A DNA stretch of 64,000 bases from an uncultured Polaribacter sp. (GTDB lineage: Bacteria; Bacteroidota; Bacteroidia; Flavobacteriales; Flavobacteriaceae), in contig NZ_CANMVP010000001.1 in assembly GCF_947501385.1 (NCBI RefSeq), forward strand, positions 62,001 through 126,000, in the 5' to 3' direction. The notes below the pieces were generated by a model. It did not search any database. It saw only the letters and a program-made list of their open reading frames with translations, and was not told the DNA's origin. The position numbers and the translations under genes were made by a program. Positions 63,908 to 64,000 of the stretch are shown here, one piece after another (position 1 is the first letter of the stretch; every line of letters starts with the position of its first letter).

Positions 63908-64000
63908 AAAAAAATTATAACTCATTTATTAATAGCATTATGTATAAGTATTATAAATTCAACTATATATAATTTTATTATGAATCTTTTCTAACTAATT
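63908..64000. other. AT-rich end of window
   Basis: Nothing recognisable after the terminator. Confidence 0.4.

Noticed and set aside
1..64000. CRISPR array or rRNA operon
   Set aside because: No regularly spaced direct repeats and no rRNA-like segments were seen anywhere in the window.

Overview
The window is AT-rich chromosomal DNA from a flavobacterium-like member of the Bacteroidota, most likely a marine or algae-associated one. The evidence is three SusC/SusD-type outer-membrane pairs, FecR/ECF regulation, AraC regulators, many lipoproteins with Bacteroidota lipoboxes, a type IX secretion (T9SS) sorting domain, almost no Shine-Dalgarno sequences, and TAnnTTTG-like promoter elements. No rRNA, intact tRNA or CRISPR array was seen.

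Region 1 (1-23037) is a polysaccharide utilisation locus (PUL) on the minus strand, with a divergent AraC regulator at its head. Transcription order is SusE/F-like binding lipoprotein, SusC, SusD, two GH30 enzymes, sulfatase, MFS sugar porter, SGNH esterase, GH2, a DUF5107/TPR protein and two more sulfatases, the last cut by the window edge. The gene set points to a sulfated, probably acylated, beta-linked polysaccharide. The exact glycan cannot be read from sequence.

Region 2 (23040-28730) is a gene graveyard. It holds a 178-bp foldback MITE with a 9-bp target duplication, about 0.8 kb of structured non-coding DNA, and a toxin-antitoxin-chaperone-like unit whose toxin is frameshifted while the XRE antitoxin and SecB-like chaperone are intact. 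It also has a shattered Fic gene and a dsbD pseudogene that lost most of its membrane domain and one redox cysteine.

Region 3 (28694-37137) is a cell-surface-signalling uptake unit: ECF sigma, FecR anti-sigma, STN-domain SusC, SusD and a TlpA-like lipoprotein thioredoxin, with no degradative enzymes.

Region 4 (37453-56080) is the most interesting part. A divergent AraC regulator faces SusC, SusD-like-2, two paralogous modular surface lipoproteins and an HEAAH metallopeptidase-like lipoprotein. These are followed by what looks like a complete trans-4-hydroxy-L-proline catabolic route: DHDPS-family deaminase, 2-oxoglutarate-semialdehyde dehydrogenase, hydroxyproline 2-epimerase and an FAD D-amino-acid dehydrogenase. 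Interleaved are a DUF885 metallopeptidase and a DPP-IV-type S9 peptidase. I read it as a protein/peptide utilisation locus for hydroxyproline-rich proteins (collagen/gelatin, or plant/algal hydroxyproline-rich glycoproteins).

Region 5 (56087-59600) has a transposase remnant, a strong palindrome, a possible tRNA-Ser 3'-end scar, and a small phage-like cassette (HTH-like protein, 251-aa conserved hypothetical, DUF5675, two small membrane proteins). Region 6 (60159-63907) is a membrane protein and a large secreted metallophosphoesterase with two DNRLRE/CBM96-like modules and a T9SS tail, closed by a perfect terminator.
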